Part shown: positions 1 through 8,361 of the stretch, one piece after another
Numbering within the stretch: the first letter of the stretch is position 1
How the letters are laid out: each line of letters begins with the position of its first letter
Assembly (NCBI RefSeq): GCF_013031405.1
Contig: NZ_WPZY01000008.1
Span: 169,070 to 233,069, forward strand
Direction: 5' to 3'
Length of the DNA: 64,000 bases
DNA from: Ruegeria sp. HKCCD8929
Lineage (GTDB): Bacteria; Pseudomonadota; Alphaproteobacteria; Rhodobacterales; Rhodobacteraceae
The notes under the pieces: model-generated
The model's database searches: none
The model's input: the letters and a program-made list of their open reading frames with translations, nothing else
Told to the model about the DNA's origin: nothing
Program-made: the position numbers and the translations under genes

Positions 1-872
1 GCGCGCTGCAACAGGGCGCGGCGGCGCTCGAACGGCATCGTCGCGGTGGTCGGGCATTGATGGCTGGGGGTGGTAAAGATCACATCCGTATCTTCGGGGA
101 TCGCATCCGGGGGCAGACCATCCAGATCGACGCGCAGCGGCGCGAGCTGACATTCCGACCGGAGCAGCAACTCGCGCAGGGCATAATAGCAGGGGTCCTC
201 GATCGCGGCCTTGCGGTTGCCGCTCAGCAGCACGCGCGAGGCCAGCCACAGCGCATTCTGGGCGCCCAGCGTGATCAGGATCTCCTCGGGCCGGGCGGTG
301 ATGCCGCGCCGGGGCAGGGTGTGGCGGGCGATGAACTCGACCAGCAGCGGGTCGTCCTGATCCACGTAATCGGCGGTGAGCGAGGCAAAGTCCTTTTGCC
401 CCAACGCCCGAACCGCGCAAAGGCGCCAGTTGGCGTGATCGAACAGGGTCGGATCGGCCTGCCCGTAGATGAAGGGGTAACGGAAGTCGCGCCAGTCGCT
501 GGGTTTGTGCAGCACGTCACCGCCACAGAACTTCCGCGCGATGGCCCGGTTCCAGTCGACGATTTCCTCGCCTCGCTGTGTCGGCGAATAGACTGGCGGG
601 ATCGGCGCGTTCTCGGACACGTAATAGCCGGACCGCCCGCGCGAGGTCAGGTAGTCATTGGCCAGAAGCTCGGTATAGGCCAGTGTCACCGTGATCCGGC
701 TGACGCCCAGATGGGTGGCCAGCTTGCGCGACGAGGGGAGTTTTTCGCCCACATGGAACCGGCCCGAGAGGATCCCCTCGGCGATCATCTGCTGGATCTG
801 CGCCTGCAGCGTGCCCTGCGCGTCCGGCTTGAGAAAGAAGGTGTCGACTGAAATCCCCATGGCGGCCACCAT
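1..872 (-). CDS. MocR/GabR-type transcriptional regulator (partial, C-terminus outside window)
   Basis: The reverse strand reads open from an ATG at 872 to the window edge. The N-terminus is a GntR-type winged helix (about residues 12-75; LPSSRKLATHLGVSRITVTLAYTEL-like core, only part quoted by motif), followed by a linker and the start of a fold-type I aminotransferase domain (ITLGAQNALWLASRVL, then a FTTPSHQCPTTATM stretch typical of this family). MocR proteins are dimeric, PLP-binding regulators of vitamin B6, GABA, taurine or ectoine genes. The PLP lysine lies outside the window, so the ligand class cannot be told. A second in-frame ATG at 860 is an alternative start; no strong Shine-Dalgarno sequence precedes either. 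The target genes are probably beyond the left edge. Confidence 0.85.
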   Translation of the reverse strand, partial: MVAAMGISVDTFFLKPDAQGTLQAQIQQMIAEGILSGRFHVGEKLPSSRKLATHLGVSRITVTLAYTELLANDYLTSRGRSGYYVSENAPIPPVYSPTQRGEEIVDWNRAIARKFCGGDVLHKPSDWRDFRYPFIYGQADPTLFDHANWRLCAVRALGQKDFASLTADYVDQDDPLLVEFIARHTLPRRGITARPEEILITLGAQNALWLASRVLLSGNRKAAIEDPCYYALRELLLRSECQLAPLRVDLDGLPPDAIPEDTDVIFTTPSHQCPTTATMPFERRRALLQR

Positions 873-928
873 ATGCTGGCCTTAATCCGAGTGCAATCTG
901 GACTTATGGAGAAATTCCAGCCGGGTCG

Positions 929-1882
929 TCAGGCGGTTTTCTTCCAGATGTCCAGGCTGCGGTTCAGGCATTGAAGCTCGGGGAACTGGTCTAGGCTTTC
1001 GGCCATTGGGGCGATCAGATAGGCGTTCTGCCGCATCGAGGCGACCATGGATTTCTCAAGTTCGGCCTGCACCTCGGGTGTCCGGATCGGGCGGTAAGAG
1101 AACAGGATGTCGTAGCCCGAGTAGTCGAATTCGAATGCATCGGCCACGAAGATCTCGTCGTCCAGCCCTAGTGCGGCCTGCCCAATGGCGATCAGGTGAT
1201 CGTTCAGGTCGAACCCGGCGCAACGGTCGAGCAGCAGCACTTGCGACAGTTTCGTCAGCAACAGGTTGCGCCCGGTGGCGCAGCCCATTTCCAGAAACGC
1301 CACGGGGCGATAGCGCAGCGAAGGGTCGACATAATCGGGATCGAGCGACAGGTAACCATCTACCCGGATCAGCGCATCCAGATATTTCTGGATCGGAAAT
1401 GGAATGTAGTCATGCGAATCCTCCGGCAGCTCGAAATCGCTGTCGGGCAGTTCGGCCTTCGCCTCGGTCACCAGCCGTTTGACTATTCCCTCGAATGCCC
1501 GGTGCAGCGCGCCTGAACAGAACCGGGCCGAGATGGCATCGGCGAAATCGTCGGCCTCGCGATGATTGTATCGCAGGATTGTCTCTTCAAATTCAGTGAG
1601 TTGCCGGGAATAGGCGCCCAACGCGGCCTCGAACTCTTTCTGGTTCTTGAGCAGCGCGTTCTTCTGGTTCTTGAACTTGTGGTTCAGCGAGACGTTGAGG
1701 CTGTTGCCCTGAATGTCCTTGCCGCCAAACAGCGACTCGATCAGATCGGCCCGCTGGCGTTCCAGCTTGGTGATCTTGTCCCGAACGGTGTCGAGCGCGC
1801 GTGTCTGGTTCGACAGATTGTCCGCGGCCTCCTGCAATTGAAGCGATGTGGCGAGAAGGTTGGCATTTCTTTTGTCGGACAT
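929..1882 (-). CDS. Coiled-coil protein with C-terminal class I methyltransferase-like domain
   Basis: A 317-residue protein. Residues about 10-105 are rich in heptad-like Leu/Lys/Glu/Gln pattern and should form a coiled coil. Residues about 190-300 look like a Rossmann SAM-dependent methyltransferase: FLEMGCATGRNLLL (about 196-209) is a motif I glycine-rich loop, followed by AGFDLNDHLI and a VADAFEFD acidic motif II/III region. There is no signal peptide or membrane segment. The substrate is unknown. It is divergent from arsR and the MocR gene follows it on the same strand after about 56 bases, but nothing links their functions. The methyltransferase call is family-level inference; the coiled-coil is read from composition. 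Confidence 0.75.
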   Translation of the reverse strand: MSDKRNANLLATSLQLQEAADNLSNQTRALDTVRDKITKLERQRADLIESLFGGKDIQGNSLNVSLNHKFKNQKNALLKNQKEFEAALGAYSRQLTEFEETILRYNHREADDFADAISARFCSGALHRAFEGIVKRLVTEAKAELPDSDFELPEDSHDYIPFPIQKYLDALIRVDGYLSLDPDYVDPSLRYRPVAFLEMGCATGRNLLLTKLSQVLLLDRCAGFDLNDHLIAIGQAALGLDDEIFVADAFEFDYSGYDILFSYRPIRTPEVQAELEKSMVASMRQNAYLIAPMAESLDQFPELQCLNRSLDIWKKTA

Positions 1883-1974
1883 CCGAAGGCTCCGCTTGCA
1901 GGTTCGTCATCAAATCAAAGTAGAAAACAGTCTTCGGCTCCGAGGGGATTACGTTTGGTTCGGTTTTGCAAGTC

Positions 1975-2001
1975 TTGACAGCGAGATCATCACTATATAA
2001 C
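1975..2001 (+). promoter_or_regulatory. Promoter of arsR-permease operon
   Basis: A consensus -35 TTGACA (1975-1980) is followed 15 bases later by TATAAC (1996-2001). The -10 element overlaps the arsR palindrome, so bound repressor would block polymerase. Confidence 0.55.
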
Positions 2002-2014
2002 TAGATTTCTAGTT
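1999..2014. promoter_or_regulatory. ArsR-type operator palindrome
   Basis: AACTAGATTTCTAGTT is a perfect 7-2-7 inverted repeat just upstream of arsR and overlapping its -10 region. Position and symmetry suit a dimeric winged-helix repressor controlling its own operon. Confidence 0.65.
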
Positions 2015-2031
2015 TAATGGAGATAAGGCAG

Positions 2032-2340
2032 ATGTGGGAAACGGCAGCGGCAGGGTTTGCCGCCATGGGGTCCGAGGCGCGGTTGCTGGTGCTCAAGACC
2101 CTGGTTCGCGCCGGGGAGCCGGGGCTGAGCGTCGGGCAGATACAGGAGCGGACGGGCATCGCGCCCTCAACGCTTGCGCATCATCTGAAATTCCTGGCAG
2201 CCGGAGGGCTGGTCGAGCAGGAAAAGGCGGGTCGTAGCACGATTAACCGGGCGCAGTTCGATGAACTGGAGAAGCTGGCGCAGTTCATTCTGAGCGAGTG
2301 CTGTGCAGATGTGAAAAAAAAGGCGGCAAACGATGGCTGA
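2032..2340 (+). CDS. ArsR/SmtB-family transcriptional repressor
   Basis: A 102-residue winged-helix protein. The recognition region IQERTGIAPSTLAHHLKFL is followed by the wing (AGGLVEQEKAGRSTINR), the standard ArsR layout. The usual CVC metal motif of arsenic sensors in the recognition helix is absent; a Cys pair occurs near the C-terminus (SECCADV) and could bind a metal or metalloid. The ATG at 2032 was chosen because GGAG lies nine bases upstream; an in-frame ATG at 2017 sits within the operator region and has no such site. The stop overlaps the permease start by eight bases, indicating translational coupling. It most likely represses the permease in the absence of its ligand; the ligand is not evident. 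Confidence 0.88.
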   Translation: MWETAAAGFAAMGSEARLLVLKTLVRAGEPGLSVGQIQERTGIAPSTLAHHLKFLAAGGLVEQEKAGRSTINRAQFDELEKLAQFILSECCADVKKKAANDG

Positions 2341-3364
2341 TCTGACGCAAAACCCCGGGCGTTCGTGGAAAAGCGCGGTCGAGGCGCTGAAGACGCCTTG
2401 GGCGCTGATCGTGGCGATTTTGATCGCAGTGGCGGTGCTGGACCCGGGCAACTGGGCCGAGGTGGTGACTTTTGCGGGCAAGGCGCTGGCACACACAGGG
2501 CAATACATCCTGTTTGCAGTGCTTCTGCTGTCCTACCTCAAGGCCACCGGGGCCGAGTTGATGGTGGCCCGTGCCTTTGAAGGGCGCGAGGTGCGGATGA
2601 TCTTTCTGGCCGCGCTGTTCGGCGGGCTGGCGCCGTTCTGTTCCTGCGAGGTGATCCCGTTCATCGCCGGTCTGCTGGCGCTGGGGGCGCCGTTGTCAGC
2701 CGTGATGGCGTTCTGGCTCAGCTCGCCGCTCATCGACCCGCCAACCTTGCTTATCACCGCAGGCGCCTTGGGATGGCCCTTTGCCATCGGCAAGGCAGTG
2801 GTGGCAGTGGCGCTGGGCCTGTTCGGCGGCTTCGTCGTCAAAGCTCTGATGAAGCAAGGGGCCTTTGCCCAGCCTTTGAAGGCTTACAAGCCCGCCGGAT
2901 GCTGCGGCTCGGCCACAAAGAAGGGTGACAAACCTCATTGGCGGTTCTGGCAGGAGCCTGAGCGCCGCGCCCGGTTTTGGTTGGAATTCGTTCAGAACGG
3001 GGTGTTTCTGCTCAAATGGCTGGCGCTGGCTTATGTGCTCGAGGCGCTGCTGGTCAGCTATGTGCCTGCCGACCTGATCGCCCGCGTGGTGGGGGGCGAG
3101 GGCGTTGCGCCCATCGTGACTGCGGCGTTGGTCGGGATGCCCGCTTACCTGAACTCCTATGTCGCACCGCCGCTTCTGGCGGGGCTGATGGAGCAGGGGA
3201 TGAGCCCGGGGGCCGCAATGGCCTTCATGGTCGCGGGTGCGGTCAGTTCGATCCCTGCCATGGCAGCGGTCTGGTCGTTGGTTCGGCCCCGGGTGTTTGC
3301 GATGTATCTGGTTCTGGGGATCAGCGGTGCAATCGTCGCCGGGATCCTGTTCCAGATGGTCTGA
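2333..3364 (+). CDS. ArsP/DUF318-type membrane permease
   Basis: A 343-residue integral membrane protein with about eight hydrophobic segments in two halves separated by a polar loop (about residues 180-215) that carries CCGSATKK. The first half contains the family hallmark FCSCEVIPF (about residues 100-108) followed by a GAPLSAVMAFWLSSP-like stretch. PF03773 permeases include ArsP exporters of trivalent organoarsenicals and uncharacterised YraQ proteins. Coupling to an ArsR repressor with an eight-base overlap suggests an inducible metal or metalloid exporter. The substrate cannot be read from the sequence; organoarsenical is one option among several. Confidence 0.85.
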   Translation: MADLTQNPGRSWKSAVEALKTPWALIVAILIAVAVLDPGNWAEVVTFAGKALAHTGQYILFAVLLLSYLKATGAELMVARAFEGREVRMIFLAALFGGLAPFCSCEVIPFIAGLLALGAPLSAVMAFWLSSPLIDPPTLLITAGALGWPFAIGKAVVAVALGLFGGFVVKALMKQGAFAQPLKAYKPAGCCGSATKKGDKPHWRFWQEPERRARFWLEFVQNGVFLLKWLALAYVLEALLVSYVPADLIARVVGGEGVAPIVTAALVGMPAYLNSYVAPPLLAGLMEQGMSPGAAMAFMVAGAVSSIPAMAAVWSLVRPRVFAMYLVLGISGAIVAGILFQMV

Positions 3365-3402
3365 CCAACAGGTTGGGCGGTGTCTGCCGCCCAGCCGCCC
3401 GG

Positions 3403-3792
3403 CTACCCGTCGGTGCAGTTATGAGGCAGTTTCAGCCGATAGCGCGGCTCGCCGCTGTTTACATAGATCCGTTTTTCGATGCAGGCAGTGGTGCCGACCG
3501 TCTGCGCGATCTGCCCCTCGGTCGAATTGAGCGAGGCTGCCGAGCCATCGGGCAGTCGTACCGAGGCAATAACTCCATTCGCCAGATCCCCACCGATAGC
3601 GGTCGCCGAAAGAACCGGGACCGTCATGTACGCCTCATGCCGGTGCTCGTCATCGCTGCCCATCATGTAAAGCACGCCGATGATGGCGGCCAGAAACAGC
3701 CCGCCCAGCACGGCCAGGCCACGGGTTTGCAAAAAGGCGTAGACGGAGACGGCGCGGTGTGGGCCGAGGAGTGTCGAAAGAATATTCAGCAT
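3403..3792 (-). CDS. Small membrane-anchored protein of unknown function
   Basis: A 129-residue protein that I do not recognise. A single hydrophobic segment at about residues 26-45 (GLAVLGGLFLAAIIGVLYMM) probably anchors it, leaving a C-terminal domain of about 80 residues outside the cytoplasm with two cysteines (TTACIEKR and LPHNCTDG) that could form a disulfide. It follows trcR on the same strand after a short gap that contains a hairpin, so it may be expressed only in part with trcR. No known domain is evident. Confidence 0.6.
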   Translation of the reverse strand: MLNILSTLLGPHRAVSVYAFLQTRGLAVLGGLFLAAIIGVLYMMGSDDEHRHEAYMTVPVLSATAIGGDLANGVIASVRLPDGSAASLNSTEGQIAQTVGTTACIEKRIYVNSGEPRYRLKLPHNCTDG

Positions 3793-3806
3793 GGCAGATC
3801 TGCAGT

Positions 3807-3839
3807 TACAAAACGGCCCCAGTCCAGTTGGCCGGGGCC
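3807..3839 (-). terminator. Hairpin after trcR
   Basis: On the reverse strand GGCCCC (3839-3834) pairs with GGGGCC (3820-3815), followed by GTTTTGT. The modest T tract suggests a partial terminator between trcR and the gene at 3403-3792. Confidence 0.5.
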
Positions 3840-3849
3840 TGTATCAAGA

Positions 3850-4617
3850 TCAGAAACGGGGATCGTCGCTGTCGTCTTCTTCGTCCTCGTCACCGCTCTT
3901 GGGCAGGTTGAAGAAGCTGTCTGCGTCAATGATCTCTTCCTTCTCTTCGGTCTTGTCCTCGCTGTCGGACAGCGAGAAGGTCTCAAGCCCCTCGATGGCG
4001 GTCGGGATTTTGGGTGCGGCATCCATTTCCAGCGACTGCTCGGTCGACACCAGCTTGCGGCGCTCGTCATCGCTCATCACGCCGCCTTCGGCAGCCTTCT
4101 TGGCAGCGGCCTTCTGCACGACCGCGTCCAGCTCGGACTGTTTGCACAGGCCCAGTGCGACCGGGTCGATGGGCTGCATGTTCGAGATGTTCCAGTGCGT
4201 GCGCTCGCGGATCGATTGGATCGTCGGCTTGGTGGTGCCCACCAGCTTGGCAATCTGGCCATCGCTGAGCTCGGGATGGAACTTGACCAGCCACAGGATC
4301 GAGTTCGGGCGGTCCTGCCGCTTGCTGAGCGGCGTGTAACGCGGGCCACGGCGCTTTTCCTCGCCTGCGGCGGCCGGGTTGAACTTGAGCTTCAGCTTGT
4401 GCAGCGGATTGTTCTCTGCGCTGCTGATCTCTTCCTGGGTCAGCTGGTTGTTCGCGAGCGGGTCAAAGCCCTTGACGCCTGCGGCCACGTCGCCATCGGC
4501 GATGCCCTGGATTTCCAGCTCGTGCATACCCACGAAATCGGCGATCTGCTTGAAGCTGATCGTCGTGTTGTCCACCAGCCATACGGCGGTTGCCTTGGCC
4601 ATCAGAGGTTTTGCCAT
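3850..4617 (-). CDS. trcR: TrcR-type cell-cycle regulator (DUF1013)
   Basis: A 255-residue alphaproteobacterial protein. The N-terminal half has two helix-turn-helix-like repeats (AVWLVDNTTISFKQIADFVGMH near residue 10 and ILWLVKFHPELSDGQIAKLVGT near residue 110). The C-terminal quarter is highly acidic (EDEEDDSDDPRF at the end). The family has been described as TrcR, a factor that associates with RNA polymerase and CcrM-linked cell-cycle transcription in Caulobacter; here that role is inferred. The ATG at 4617 is preceded by AGGAG at good spacing and gives the usual family N-terminus; an upstream in-frame ATG at 4728 would add 37 atypical residues. It is divergent from the RNase T2 gene. Confidence 0.85.
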   Translation of the reverse strand: MAKPLMAKATAVWLVDNTTISFKQIADFVGMHELEIQGIADGDVAAGVKGFDPLANNQLTQEEISSAENNPLHKLKLKFNPAAAGEEKRRGPRYTPLSKRQDRPNSILWLVKFHPELSDGQIAKLVGTTKPTIQSIRERTHWNISNMQPIDPVALGLCKQSELDAVVQKAAAKKAAEGGVMSDDERRKLVSTEQSLEMDAAPKIPTAIEGLETFSLSDSEDKTEEKEEIIDADSFFNLPKSGDEDEEDDSDDPRF

Positions 4618-4747
4618 AAGCCTCACTCCTTTGAATACATCTGTCCCGTCGCCGGAAGTCGGCGGCCCCGGAATGGCGGGGCGGGTTTCCGTTGTCGGGG
4701 AACTTGAGCCGTATATAGTCGCCACCACTCAATAAGGGAAGAGGCGA

Positions 4748-5377
4748 ATGCGCTGGTTGGTTTTCTGGGTTCTGAGCGCGCTGCCGGCTCTGGCCGAGGG
4801 TGAGAAGGCGGGTGAGTTCGACTATTATGTGCTGTCGCTCAGCTGGTCGCCGAACTGGTGCGCGACCGAAGGCGATGCGCGCGGTTCTGACCAGTGCGAT
4901 CCCCGGCATGATTACGGCTGGATTTTGCACGGGCTCTGGCCGCAATTCCATCGCGGCTGGCCATCCTACTGCCGCACGCCCGAGGCCCCGCCCAGCCGCC
5001 GCATGACGCGGGAAATGGAAGACATTCAGGCAAGTTCCGGTCTCGCTTGGCACCAGTGGAAGAAGCATGGCACTTGTTCAGGATTGAGCGCAGCGGACTA
5101 TTTTACCCTGTCCCGCCGTGCCTATGAGGAAGTGACGCGACCTGAGGTGTTCCGCAAACTCGACCGCAGCGTAAAACTGCCTGCTTCGGTGGTGGAAGAG
5201 GCATTTCTGAAGGCCAATCTTGCGCTAGAGCGGGACATGGTCACCGTCACCTGCCGCGATGGCCATATCGAGGAGGTGCGGGTTTGTCTCTCACGCGACC
5301 TCGACCCGGTGCCCTGCGGCGCGGACGTCATCCGGGATTGCCGAGCCAAGGATGCGGTGTTGGATCCGATTCGCTGA
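4748..5377 (+). CDS. RNase T2-family ribonuclease, secreted
   Basis: A 209-residue protein beginning with a short hydrophobic signal peptide (MRWLVFWVLSALPALA) that places it in the periplasm or outside. Both catalytic segments are present: CAS I ILHGLWPQ (about residues 60-67) and CAS II WHQWKKHGTC (about 101-110), with the two histidines and the lysine of RNase T2. Six or more cysteines suit the disulfides of the family. RNase T2 enzymes cleave single-stranded RNA through 2',3'-cyclic phosphates, so the cyclic-nucleotide phosphodiesterase at 15004-16926 could act on its products, although the two genes are not linked. Confidence 0.9.
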   Translation: MRWLVFWVLSALPALAEGEKAGEFDYYVLSLSWSPNWCATEGDARGSDQCDPRHDYGWILHGLWPQFHRGWPSYCRTPEAPPSRRMTREMEDIQASSGLAWHQWKKHGTCSGLSAADYFTLSRRAYEEVTRPEVFRKLDRSVKLPASVVEEAFLKANLALERDMVTVTCRDGHIEEVRVCLSRDLDPVPCGADVIRDCRAKDAVLDPIR

Positions 5378-5389
5378 ACGGGGAATGAG

Positions 5390-6025
5390 ATGGCGGCCCC
5401 TGTGAAATTTCATGGATACCGATACAGCGTATACAACCGGATCGCCCGGCTGGCCCTGCACTACAAGCAGGTCAACTATGAGGTGATCGAGGTTGATCCG
5501 TTTTCCGACCTGCCGGAGAGTTATCTCGAATTGCATCCGTTCGGTCGTGTCCCGGTGCTTTCGCACGGCTCGTTCAACCTGTTCGAAACGGGTGCCATCA
5601 CGCGCTATGTCGACCGGGCATTTGAGGGCCCGCCGTTGCAGCCCGAGGACGCCAACGCCCTGGCAAGAATGGATCAGGTCATCTCGATCATCGACAATTA
5701 CGCCTATTGGCCGATGGTCAGACAGGTCTTTTCGCACGGCGTGTTTCGACCGCTGATGGGAGAAGCATCCAATAGTGACGAGGTCGCAATAGGCCTAGAA
5801 GCGTCCAAACAGGTGCTGTCGGTGCTGGACGATCTGGCGGCAGAGGGAAATATCCTTGACGGGCGCGTCATCACGCTTGCCGATTGCCACTTCGCACCGA
5901 TGCTGGCCTATTTTGTCGAAGCGGACGAAGGCAAACGGGCGCTTCATCCGTTTCGATTTTTGCGCGGTTGGTGGGATCAGATTGCCACTCTGGACATGCT
6001 ACCGGATACCGACCCGTTGCGCTGA
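5390..6025 (+). CDS. Glutathione S-transferase family protein
   Basis: A 211-residue cytosolic protein with the two-domain GST layout. Residues about 4-82 form a thioredoxin-like domain: FHGYRYSVYNRIARLAL at the start, HPFGRVPVL with the cis-proline, and LFETGAITRYV where E and T/S contact glutathione. The remaining residues form the all-helical domain, including the ITLADCHFAPMLAY motif that corresponds to the conserved N-capping box. The first-helix Tyr/Ser is the likely catalytic residue. It begins 12 bases after the RNase T2 stop, so the two are probably co-transcribed, and it converges on recR with only 11 bases between stops. The substrate is unknown. Confidence 0.85.
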   Translation: MAAPVKFHGYRYSVYNRIARLALHYKQVNYEVIEVDPFSDLPESYLELHPFGRVPVLSHGSFNLFETGAITRYVDRAFEGPPLQPEDANALARMDQVISIIDNYAYWPMVRQVFSHGVFRPLMGEASNSDEVAIGLEASKQVLSVLDDLAAEGNILDGRVITLADCHFAPMLAYFVEADEGKRALHPFRFLRGWWDQIATLDMLPDTDPLR

Positions 6026-6036
6026 GAAAGCCGGCT

Positions 6037-6630
6037 TCACAACTCCTTCCGCGCCCGCAGTGCAGCCGTGATCGTCCCGTCATCCAGATAGTCCAACTCG
6101 CCCCCAATCGGCACCCCTTGCGCCAGAGAGGTAAGCCGGACCTGCCCCTCCAACTGGTCAGCGATGTAGTGGGCGGTGGTCTGGCCGTCGACGGTGGCAT
6201 TCAGCGCCAGGATCACCTCGGTAATGCCTTCTGCGGTGACCCGGTCCTTCAGGCGGGGAATACGCAGGTCCTCGGGGCCGATGCCGTCCAGTGCAGAGAG
6301 GGTGCCGCCCAGCACGTGATAGCGCCCCTTGAAGACCGCCGCGCGTTCCATCGCCCAGAGGTCGGCCACATCCTCGACCACGCACAGCTCGCCAGTGGCG
6401 CGCGCTTCGCTTTCGCAGATGTCGCAGATGTCGGCGGTGCCCACATTGCCGCAGTTCAGGCATTCGCGCGCGGTCTCGGCCACAGTCTGCAGCGTGTCGG
6501 CCAGAGGTGTCAGCAACAGGGCACGCTTGCGGATCAGATGCAGCACCGCCCGCCGCGCCGAACGCGGGCCGAGGCCAGGCAGCTTGGCCATCAGTTCGAT
6601 CAGGGCATCGATGTCACGGGTTGAGCTCAC
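6037..6630 (-). CDS. recR: Recombination mediator protein RecR
   Basis: A 197-residue protein with the full RecR order: helix-hairpin-helix ([17 protein letters not shown], about residues 15-31), a Cys4 zinc finger ([16 protein letters not shown], about 56-71), and a Toprim domain ([15 protein letters not shown] onward) ending with a Walker-B-like C-terminal region. RecR acts with RecO, and often RecF, to load RecA on SSB-coated single-stranded DNA at gaps. It lies downstream of ybaB on the same strand, the conserved dnaX-ybaB-recR order, although dnaX is separated here by two other genes. Confidence 0.97.
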   Translation of the reverse strand: MSSTRDIDALIELMAKLPGLGPRSARRAVLHLIRKRALLLTPLADTLQTVAETARECLNCGNVGTADICDICESEARATGELCVVEDVADLWAMERAAVFKGRYHVLGGTLSALDGIGPEDLRIPRLKDRVTAEGITEVILALNATVDGQTTAHYIADQLEGQVRLTSLAQGVPIGGELDYLDDGTITAALRARKEL

Positions 6631-6685
6631 GTGTCGGCCTGTCCAGACGCCAGAGGCCTGGCCTCCGGCTGCGCGATTGAGGGGA

Positions 6686-7030
6686 TCAGAAGGGCAGTTT
6701 CATGTCCTTGGGCAGGCCCATGCTTTCGGTCAGCTTGGCCATCTCGTCCTGCGAGCGTTCGGCCGCCTTGGCCTGCGCGTCCTTGATGGCGGCCAGGATC
6801 AGATCCTCGACCACTTCCTTGTCGTCGCCGTTGAAGATCGACGGGTCGATGTCGAGCCCCTTGAGCTCGCCCTTGGCCGAGGCGGTGGCCTTGACCAGAC
6901 CGGCACCGGATTCGCCAGTGACCAGGATGTCGTTCAGATCATCCTGCATCTGGGTCATCTTGGTCTGCAGTTCCTGTGCGGATTTCATCATCTTGGCCAT
7001 ATCGCCAAGACCGCCGAGGCCTTTGAGCAT
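6686..7030 (-). CDS. ybaB: YbaB/EbfC nucleoid-associated protein
   Basis: A 114-residue protein matching the YbaB/EbfC family in length and pattern: a Met/Gln-rich N-terminal helix ([22 protein letters not shown]), a central beta region ([23 protein letters not shown]) and a C-terminal helix. YbaB dimers bind DNA with a tweezer-like shape. The reverse-strand start is preceded by AGGAG about eight bases upstream. It is followed by recR after 55 bases, probably in one operon. The region upstream contains a strong perfect hairpin instead of dnaX. Confidence 0.95.
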   Translation of the reverse strand: MLKGLGGLGDMAKMMKSAQELQTKMTQMQDDLNDILVTGESGAGLVKATASAKGELKGLDIDPSIFNGDDKEVVEDLILAAIKDAQAKAAERSQDEMAKLTESMGLPKDMKLPF

Positions 7031-7177
7031 GAGGGTATCTCCTGAAAGTCGGTTTGCTGCCTAGATACGGGTGGGATGGGGCCAGCACAAGGGTCACATA
7101 CCCTGATGTATGCGCTGGACCCGAGGAACAGGTGCTCCCGCCCGTCGTCGATGTCCCTTGCGAGACATCTCCTCCCG

Positions 7178-7224
7178 TTGGGCCCGGCACGGTGCGGGCC
7201 ATGCCCGCACCGTGCCGGGCCCAA
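7178..7224. repeat. Perfect 22-bp inverted repeat with 3-base loop
   Basis: The arms at 7178-7199 and 7203-7224 are exact reverse complements separated by CAT. Core of one arm: GGCCCGGCACGGTGCGGGC. It lies between the dioxygenase gene and ybaB, has no T tract on either side, and is flanked on the reverse strand by two weaker stems (CATCGG/CCGATG near 7240-7260 and GATGTC/GACATC near 7149-7168). Confidence 0.9.
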
Positions 7225-7296
7225 GGCCGCTCAGGGTCATCGGCAGCAGCCGATGGCCCGTGGCGGGCGCGGGAGCCCTTGTTCTCTCGGGCCTGT

Positions 7297-8166
7297 TTAG
7301 ATCACCCGGACCGAGGCAAGCCCGTCCGCGTCGGTGACCGAGCAGCAGATGGATTTCAGCGTGCGGGGGTGGTCGTAGTTCCATGGACGGCCCCGGTGCA
7401 AAGTGGCGCGCTCGTCCCAGATCAGCACATCCCCCACCTGCCATGTGTGGCTGTAGACGTAATCCGGCCGGGTGCAGAATTCGATGGCCTCTTCCAGCAG
7501 CGCCTGGCTGTCGGCGTGGCCCATGCCCTCAATAGCAAAGGCATGCGAGGCGATGAACAGCGCCTCTTCGCCGGTCACCGGGTTGGGCCAGACCGCCCGC
7601 CACGGCCGGTCCGGCCAGCGGGTCATTTTTGGCAAGCTGGCCAGCTTGGCCGAGATCTTGGAACGGGAATGGGACAGCCGGTGCCAGATAATCGCATCCT
7701 GCAACCGCGCCTTCAGTCGCTGGGGCATGTCGGTCCAGGCCGCGCGGGTCGAGGCGATCTCGGTCTCCCCGCCCGCGGGCGGCACCACCAGCGCCGTCAG
7801 GACGTTGACCAGCGCTGGGATTGGCAGAAAGGTGCTGTCGGTGTGCCAGAGCATATTGCCCTGCAAATCCAGCAGGCGCAGGTCGTCGCGGGCGCGCAGC
7901 CCGGCCTGGGTTTGGTTTGACAGATCCGAGACCTGAAATTCCACATCGCGCCCCGCTGCCATCGCTTCGCGGTTTTCCAGCGGGCCGAACAGTTCCCCCA
8001 GCCGAACGTGATCCGCATCTGTGATGGACTGCGCCGGAAAGAGCAAAGCGGAATGGGTTTCGAACATCCGCCGGATCTCGGGGAACAGATGGTCAGCGGT
8101 CACCTCGCGCAGGTCGACGCCATGGACGGTCAGCCCGAAACGCGGGTGAAGCAGTGTGGTGTGCAT
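7297..8166 (-). CDS. TauD/TfdA-family 2-oxoglutarate-dependent dioxygenase
   Basis: A 289-residue enzyme. The iron-binding facial triad is visible as WHTDSTF (His and Asp, about residues 106-112) and a distal His in LHRGRPWNYDHPR (about 259-271), where the arginine near the end would bind 2-oxoglutarate. TauD/TfdA enzymes hydroxylate substrates such as taurine, alkyl sulfates or 2,4-D with O2, releasing CO2 and succinate. The substrate cannot be chosen here and no transporter or sulfonate gene is adjacent. It sits between dnaX and ybaB on the same strand, which looks like an insertion into a normally continuous cluster. Confidence 0.9.
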   Translation of the reverse strand: MHTTLLHPRFGLTVHGVDLREVTADHLFPEIRRMFETHSALLFPAQSITDADHVRLGELFGPLENREAMAAGRDVEFQVSDLSNQTQAGLRARDDLRLLDLQGNMLWHTDSTFLPIPALVNVLTALVVPPAGGETEIASTRAAWTDMPQRLKARLQDAIIWHRLSHSRSKISAKLASLPKMTRWPDRPWRAVWPNPVTGEEALFIASHAFAIEGMGHADSQALLEEAIEFCTRPDYVYSHTWQVGDVLIWDERATLHRGRPWNYDHPRTLKSICCSVTDADGLASVRVI

Positions 8167-8361
8167 GTCGAGGCTCCCTCGCGGAATTTCCGGTCAGAAT
8201 GCGGGGAGAAAAGCGTCGCATCTAGCGGGTTTGCGACCTTTGGGGTGATCTCGAGTATGTACATGCGTGCTGGACGGGTTGGCTTAGGGACAGCAGAGGG
8301 AGCGCTAGAAGAGGCGAGGGCGTTTCCAAGCTTCAGCGCATCATCGAACGGGGCGGCAACA

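Noticed and set aside
7094..7168. A 24-residue Arg-rich frame (MSRKGHRRRAGAPVPRVQRI and on) on the reverse strand, with GGAGG just upstream
   Set aside because: The ribosome-binding site is too close to the ATG, the frame is short and it overlaps a hairpin-rich gap; no evidence of conservation is available.
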